DNA from: Deltaproteobacteria bacterium
GTDB lineage: Bacteria > Desulfobacterota > Desulfarculia > Adiutricales > Adiutricaceae
Assembly (NCBI GenBank): GCA_031257955.1
Contig: JAIRNQ010000247.1
Span: 1 to 8,385, forward strand
DNA: 8,385 nt
Reading direction: 5' to 3'
This document shows, in pieces, positions 4,803 through 8,385 of this stretch; positions within the stretch are counted from its first letter, which is position 1; every line of letters starts with the position of its first letter. The notes beneath the pieces are model-generated. The model was not told the DNA's origin, did no database searches, and saw only the letters and a program-made list of their open reading frames with translations. The position numbers and the translations under genes were made by a program.

Positions 4803-7166
4803 CTATACGCGGCCGCCGGTGCGGGCGAAGCCCTCGAGGCTGGCCGGGCTTTCGGCGCCCTCGCCGGGTACGCCCGGGACGGTCATGCGATGACACCAGG
4901 CCCGATGGACCAGAAAGGATCCGTCTTGGCGTTCGTCGTATTCGACCCAAAAGGTCACCTGGCGGGGACGGTGGTTGGCGATGCGGCGTCCGGTTTCCGG
5001 GTTAACGAAAACCGGGCCGTCTTTCTTGGCGATTTCCAAGACCTCGGTTACGTCGGCCACCAGTATGCGCCTGGATTCCATGTCGTCCAGAACCGTGCCG
5101 GGAATGTCGATGTTAAGCGGCATGGCCGCCTCCTTGGGTAGGTTTTCGCGCCATATGGCCGAGAGGGCTTCGCGACGAAAGCCGTCGCGGCCTTGGCGTC
5201 GGGCCGAGAGACCCGGGGGTTTGCCGTTTAGGCGCGAGTTTAAATCCGCTGGCGGAAAGAGGAGGTCCAGGGGGTGGAGGCTGGGATGGTCGAGGGCCAG
5301 GAACCGGTCCCGGCAAACCGAACACCAGGCCAGTATAGGGCCTGGGCTGGAGCTGGTCCGTTCCAGAGCGTATTCTCGGCCCATTTCCGGGCTGGCCTCG
5401 GAGGCCAAGCCCCCATAGCCGCAGCAGAGTGTCTGCCGGCCGGACATGGCCGGCTCTATGAGTTGTTGGCCTATCTTGGCCATGATCGAACGGACGGCGG
5501 CTTGGCCGTCTAAATCGAGCCGCCCGGCGCAGGGGTCGTGGATGACTAAGGGTTCGACACTGCTTTGGAAACCTTCCGGTAGCGGCAATGGTTCCAGCGT
5601 CGGCCAAAGGCCCTGGGTCGGGATCTCGGGAAGCTCGGCCTTGAAGAAAAGGGCACAGGAGGGGCAGGCCAAGACGATTGTCGGTTTGCCCATTTGAGTC
5701 CATGAGTTTTTAATGTTATCGACGGTTCGTCCGGTCAGTTTTCTCCGACCCGACCAACGGCCAGGAGCTCCGCAACAGCCCGACCAAAGGCCAACCCGCC
5801 CGCCCAAAGATTCATTTAAGTGTCTATACGTTTTGAGCGTTTCGGTCGGATAACCGCCCAGTAGCTGGCACCCAGGGAAAAAAAGCCATTCCGAAACGTC
5901 CCGTCCCGGCGGGTGGCGCAGAAACGAGACGGCCGGCGAGTTGGAATACTCTTGATCTTCTAGGGCGAACTCATGCGCCGAGGCTGGCATATGGGAGTTG
6001 GCAACCATGTCCACTCGGGCCAAGTGAACGAAAGCTCCCATGTCCGCCCCGTTGGGGCAGATCTGCCCGCAGAGGCCGCACTCGGCGCAGCTATTGATAT
6101 GGCGGTTGGAGTGCCGGACGCCGAAGGCGGTTATGATGTTGTTGTAAAATTCTCGGGCGTATTTTTTGGGGTAGCCCTTACGGGAGCGAAGCAGCGGGCA
6201 GGGGGGCAGACAGCTCAGGCAGGTGCAGCTTAAACATCGGGCCGCCTCGGCATGGGCCTCGGCCTGGGTGGGGTTCCAAGGGTCGGCCAGCTTGGCCGCC
6301 GGAAGGGCCGGCTTATCCGACAGATCGACCACCAGCCGGGTCGGGCCCACAGACTCCTTTTCCCTGGCCGTGGCCGGGTTAACTCCCTGAAAGAGCCTAT
6401 CCATCGAGCCGGCGGCTTTTTTGCCGGCCGACATGGCCTCAACCCTAAGCTTTTCCCCAGGGCCGGGGCCCAAAAACAGCTTATCCCGGGTAGTTCCCCG
6501 GGTGATCGGGTCGGCGGCCAAACCGCCGGGTTCCAAGCCGAGGTTTAATTGGCTTAGCCAAGTATCGTCAAGGGCCAGAAAGACTCCCGAGTATTCTTCC
6601 AGGAGTTTTTCCAGGGAGGGGAGGGGGTCGGTCTCCGGGTTTTCCGTATCCCTGAACTCAACCTTAAGGGCCCTAAGGACGCCGACGGCCTCGGTCAGGG
6701 CCTCTTTAGGCAAATGCTCCTCCGGGAGATCGTTTAGGCCGGCCCCGATCGGGCCGGCGTGATAAACGACGACTCTGTGCCCTTTTATGGCCAAGGCTTG
6801 GGCGCAGACCAGGGCCGAGAGGGCCGATCCGATTAAGACCGCCTTGTGTTTCGTGCCTGGCAAGGGAAAGGGCTTGGAGGCCCGTCCGGTCCGGATGGCC
6901 TGGCGTTCGATGAGGGGAAGGTTTATGGGACCGCCCAGCTCTTTCCGTAGGCAATGATCCATGCATGGACCTTCGCACAGCCAGCCGCACAGCCCGGCCA
7001 AGGGCATGTGCCTTTCCAGGGTCTTCCTGGCCTCATTGGCGTGCCCCGAGGCCACCTGGGCCGTGACCGCCGCGGCTTCCACCTGGAGGGGGCAATGGCT
7101 TTGGCAGGCCGGGGGAGAGTCCTGGCTGCACAGGTACTCGAATTTCTCTAGCGTTTTATATTCCAT
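4803..7166 (-). CDS. GltD-like / 4Fe-4S dicluster / double CCG-domain oxidoreductase (DVU_1558-type)
   Basis: This 787-residue cytoplasmic redox protein appears built to carry electrons. Domains in order: a GltD-type N-terminal Fe-S segment with C13, C21, C25, C60, C64, C68 and C72 at 13-90; a Rossmann-like segment at 107-290 starting KAVLIGSALSALVCAQALA; Fe-S motifs CLSCTCLSCLPPCP (311-324) and CAECGLCGQICP (360-371); a first CCG domain (PGC 431-433, SGCCGAPG 462-469, CPSC 501-504); a second CCG domain (HDPCAGR 543-549, CCGYGG 581-586, CSVC 615-618); an Arg-rich linker; and a C-terminal domain at 682-770. CCG domains are known from HdrB and GlpC, where they hold Fe-S clusters. The FAD motif is degraded (GSALSA for GxGxxG) and the usual NAD domain of GltD is reduced. 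The ATG at 7166 lacks a clear Shine-Dalgarno. It lies between the Mo enzyme and the trs run, so it is the natural electron partner of the former (inference). Confidence 0.9.
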   Translation of the reverse strand: MEYKTLEKFEYLCSQDSPPACQSHCPLQVEAAAVTAQVASGHANEARKTLERHMPLAGLCGWLCEGPCMDHCLRKELGGPINLPLIERQAIRTGRASKPFPLPGTKHKAVLIGSALSALVCAQALAIKGHRVVVYHAGPIGAGLNDLPEEHLPKEALTEAVGVLRALKVEFRDTENPETDPLPSLEKLLEEYSGVFLALDDTWLSQLNLGLEPGGLAADPITRGTTRDKLFLGPGPGEKLRVEAMSAGKKAAGSMDRLFQGVNPATAREKESVGPTRLVVDLSDKPALPAAKLADPWNPTQAEAHAEAARCLSCTCLSCLPPCPLLRSRKGYPKKYAREFYNNIITAFGVRHSNRHINSCAECGLCGQICPNGADMGAFVHLARVDMVANSHMPASAHEFALEDQEYSNSPAVSFLRHPPGRDVSEWLFFPGCQLLGGYPTETLKTYRHLNESLGGRVGLWSGCCGAPGRWSGRRKLTGRTVDNIKNSWTQMGKPTIVLACPSCALFFKAELPEIPTQGLWPTLEPLPLPEGFQSSVEPLVIHDPCAGRLDLDGQAAVRSIMAKIGQQLIEPAMSGRQTLCCGYGGLASEASPEMGREYALERTSSSPGPILAWCSVCRDRFLALDHPSLHPLDLLFPPADLNSRLNGKPPGLSARRQGRDGFRREALSAIWRENLPKEAAMPLNIDIPGTVLDDMESRRILVADVTEVLEIAKKDGPVFVNPETGRRIANHRPRQVTFWVEYDERQDGSFLVHRAWCHRMTVPGVPGEGAESPASLEGFARTGGRV
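5121..5135 (-). promoter_or_regulatory. in-frame internal ribosome binding site and ATG
   Basis: AAGGAGG (5135-5129) sits 5 bases before an ATG (5123-5121) that is in frame with the large redox gene at residue 682. Starting there would give a 106-residue protein covering exactly the C-terminal domain (MPLNIDIPGTVLDDM ... TFWVEYDE ... VHRAWCHRM). It is the best Shine-Dalgarno in the window and stronger than that of the full-length gene. Either the domain is also made separately, or two once-separate genes have fused. Chance is possible because the upstream codons encode LPKEAA. Confidence 0.55.
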
Positions 7167-7201
7167 CGGGATTTGAATTCAATCTTGGTTTGTCGAAGCT
7201 T

Positions 7202-7222
7202 TTACCCGCCCCTTTGGGGTAA
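7202..7222 (-). promoter_or_regulatory. inverted repeat in the leader of the redox operon
   Basis: TTACCC and GGGTAA flank a 9-base loop, with an alternative inner pairing of CCCC and GGGG around three bases. It lies 36 bases upstream of the ATG at 7166 and could be an operator or leader hairpin. There is no T run after it. Confidence 0.35.
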
Positions 7223-7246
7223 TTCGATGGGGCGTTGGGTTCTTCG

Positions 7247-7260
7247 GGTATTACCATACC
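7247..7260 (-). promoter_or_regulatory. small inverted repeat GGTAT-GGTA-ATACC
   Basis: A perfect 5-base inverted repeat with a 4-base loop sits between the tandem repeats and the start of the redox gene. The sequence is AT-richer than its surroundings and lies where a promoter would be expected, but I see no clear -35/-10 pair. Confidence 0.25.
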
Positions 7261-7261
7261 A

Positions 7262-7410
7262 AATTTCGGGCCAAAAACGAAGAATAGCCCATCCGCCCGG
7301 TTATCCGACGGGAAGGGCCAGAATTGGGGCCCGAAAGCGAAGTTTAGGTACCATCCCGGCTTTCCGACGGGAAGGGTTAGAATTGAGGCCCGAAAGGGAA
7401 GTATGGGTTA
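7262..7410 (-). repeat. 59-60 bp intergenic tandem repeat, about 2.5 copies
   Basis: Copies begin with AATT at 7262 (60 bp), 7322 (59 bp) and 7381 (partial, about 30 bp). Shared cores on the plus strand are GGCCCGAAAGCGAAG-like sequence, followed by CCCGG and CCGACGGGAAGGG. The first copy is the most diverged. The period is not a multiple of three and the region has no credible gene. It lies between the terminator of the upstream gene and the start of the redox operon, so it may be a set of protein-binding sites or a small extragenic repeat family. Confidence 0.75.
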
Positions 7411-7449
7411 GGCCTTTGGGCCCTCTTGGGGCTAAAAGGCCAAGGGCCG

Positions 7450-7494
7450 TAAATAAAAGGTCCCGGACGCGGCTTTCGCGGCGGCCGGGACCTT
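7450..7494 (-). terminator. rho-independent terminator after the Mo-enzyme gene
   Basis: On the minus strand, AAGGTCCCGG (7494-7485) pairs perfectly with CCGGGACCTT (7466-7457). An inner stem of CGCG pairs closes a short A-rich loop, and the outer stem is followed by TTTTATTT. It starts 50 bases after the TAA at 7545. It separates the aldehyde oxidoreductase transcript from the redox/trs operon, although read-through remains possible. Confidence 0.9.
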
Positions 7495-7544
7495 CGGGGC
7501 TATCCATAACGCCGACTTTAGGTCAAAGACGGCCAACTCGGGCC

Positions 7545-8385
7545 TTAGCCCTTGTTTTTAATGGCTTCCAGGACCCTCTCTGGTAAGGCCGGGATCCGGT
7601 TCACTCGTGCGCCAGTGGCGTTATAGATGGCGTTCAGGATGGACGGATGGGGGACGCACAAGGGGATTTCGCCCACGCCGGCCGCTCCAAAAACTCCGTG
7701 TTCGCGGGGGTTCTCGAAGTAGACCAACTCGATATCGTCGGGGATGTCCTTGATGTAGGGGAAACCGCCGCCGATCATAGTCTTGTGCTTTTCGATGTCC
7801 TCAAAGTCCTCCGTTAGGGCCAAACCGATGGCCTGGGCGATGCCGCCCCAGAGCTGGCCGTTAACGCCCATGCGGTTGTTGACCTTGCCGATATCGACAT
7901 TGAAGGTGATCTTGTCGACCTTGGTCTTACCGGTGGCCAGTTCGACCGTCACTTCGGCCAGGCTGACGGCGTACATGTAGACCATGAAGGGGGAACCCTG
8001 GCCGTTCTCGTCAACGGGCACGCCCGGGACCGAGAAAGTGCCTTCGTATCTGGTGGGTTTCCCAGCGGCCACGGCCTCGTCATAGGTGTAGAAACCGCCG
8101 CCCGGTTTTTTGAGCCCTTCGAGCGTCTTTTCACAAGCCACCCTAATGGCCCCACCGGTCATGACCTGGGAGCGGGAGCCACCGGCCGGGCCGGAGACCG
8201 GGTTGCGGGTATCGGCCCAGGTGAACCTTAGCTTATCCGGGGGGACGTTCATGGGCCGGAGGGCCTGGTGGGCCGTGCCGACGGCGCCCATGTCCGCCCC
8301 TTGGCCGTGGTCTTCCCAGGCCGTATGGACGGTAATGGTCCCGTCGGGGTGGAGTTCAATGGCGGCGTTGGAGGAGTCGGGACCG
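7545..8385 (-). CDS. molybdenum-dependent aldehyde oxidoreductase, C-terminal part (5' end outside window)
   Basis: This is the C-terminal 279 residues of a xanthine-oxidase-family enzyme that oxidises aldehydes to acids at a Mo-pterin centre. Whole proteins of this type are about 900 residues, so roughly the last third is visible. Seen: SNAAIELHPDGTITVHTAWEDHGQGADMG at visible residues 5-33, SGPAGGSRSQVMTGGA (cofactor-binding region), VDIGKVNNRMGVNGQLWGGIAQAIGLALTEDFE, and FGAAGVGEIPLCVPHPSILNAI, whose GVGE glutamate (visible residue 239, codon 7668-7670) matches the catalytic Glu of the family (Glu869 in D. gigas Mop, from memory). The frame is open to the window edge; an ATG at 8291 is internal, not the start. 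It ends with TAA at 7545 and a strong terminator follows. Neighbouring genes suggest this is the target or partner of the trs module. The exact aldehyde substrate cannot be told. Confidence 0.92.
   Translation of the reverse strand, partial: GPDSSNAAIELHPDGTITVHTAWEDHGQGADMGAVGTAHQALRPMNVPPDKLRFTWADTRNPVSGPAGGSRSQVMTGGAIRVACEKTLEGLKKPGGGFYTYDEAVAAGKPTRYEGTFSVPGVPVDENGQGSPFMVYMYAVSLAEVTVELATGKTKVDKITFNVDIGKVNNRMGVNGQLWGGIAQAIGLALTEDFEDIEKHKTMIGGGFPYIKDIPDDIELVYFENPREHGVFGAAGVGEIPLCVPHPSILNAIYNATGARVNRIPALPERVLEAIKNKG

Larger units (their letters stand above)
7167..7544. other. 378-base intergenic region
   Basis: This stretch between the Mo-enzyme stop and the redox gene start has no gene I can support. 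From 7544 downwards it holds the terminator hairpin, a second imperfect inverted repeat at about 7418-7448 (GGCCCT..TGG against CCA..AGGGCC) without a T run, the 59-60 bp repeats, and two short inverted repeats. The promoter of the downstream operon should lie here, but I cannot place it. Confidence 0.7.

Noticed and set aside
7245..7275. A sigma-54-like site TGGCCCG-AAAT-TTGGT on the minus strand
   Set aside because: The -12 element lacks the required GC and the -24 element has a mismatch, so it is too weak to call.
7173..7586. A 137-codon plus-strand open frame across the intergenic region
   Set aside because: It runs through the terminator hairpin, the 59-60 bp repeats and the end of the Mo-enzyme gene. 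The Arg-rich product has no recognisable domain.

Overview
The window is GC-rich. Every gene I can support is on the minus strand, so the biological reading order runs from position 8385 down to 1. From recall only (no search was possible), gene content and order match a cluster known from Desulfovibrio-type sulfate reducers, DVU_1559 down to DVU_1553 of D. vulgaris. The source is therefore most likely an anaerobic Desulfobacterota or Desulfovibrio relative. I cannot name the genus.

Layout in transcription order: (1) 8385-7545, the C-terminal third of a molybdenum-dependent aldehyde oxidoreductase of the xanthine oxidase family, cut by the window edge and followed by a strong intrinsic terminator (7457-7494). 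(2) 7544-7167, a 378-base non-coding stretch holding that terminator, about 2.5 tandem copies of a 59-60 bp repeat and two small inverted repeats. It presumably holds the promoter of the next operon. (3) 7166-4803, a 787-residue GltD-like/iron-sulfur/double CCG-domain redox protein. (4) 4802-4651, a short spacer with hairpins. (5) A tightly packed run: a 70-residue zinc-ribbon-like redox protein (4650-4438), a SAM methyltransferase TrsM (4441-3623), a possible 54-residue small ORF (3630-3466), a C-GCAxxG-C-C protein (3456-2983), the radical SAM protein TrsS in an all-cysteine form (2986-1355), and a PaaK-like AMP-dependent CoA ligase (1358 to the window edge). Genes in this run join by 4-base GTGA or ATGA overlaps, which implies translational coupling and a shared task.

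How they may work together: the families and their linkage to a Mo-hydroxylase gene are established. The job of the trs module is not, to my knowledge. One reading is that TrsS, TrsM and the small Cys-rich proteins mature or modify the molybdenum enzyme or its cofactor, while the large Fe-S/CCG protein carries its electrons and the CoA ligase activates the carboxylic acid product. This is inference. Notable oddities are an in-frame internal start with a perfect Shine-Dalgarno inside the large redox gene, an amber codon separating the small ORF from the in-frame C-GCAxxG gene, a degraded nucleotide-binding motif in the large redox protein, and several in-frame tandem repeats in adjacent genes.
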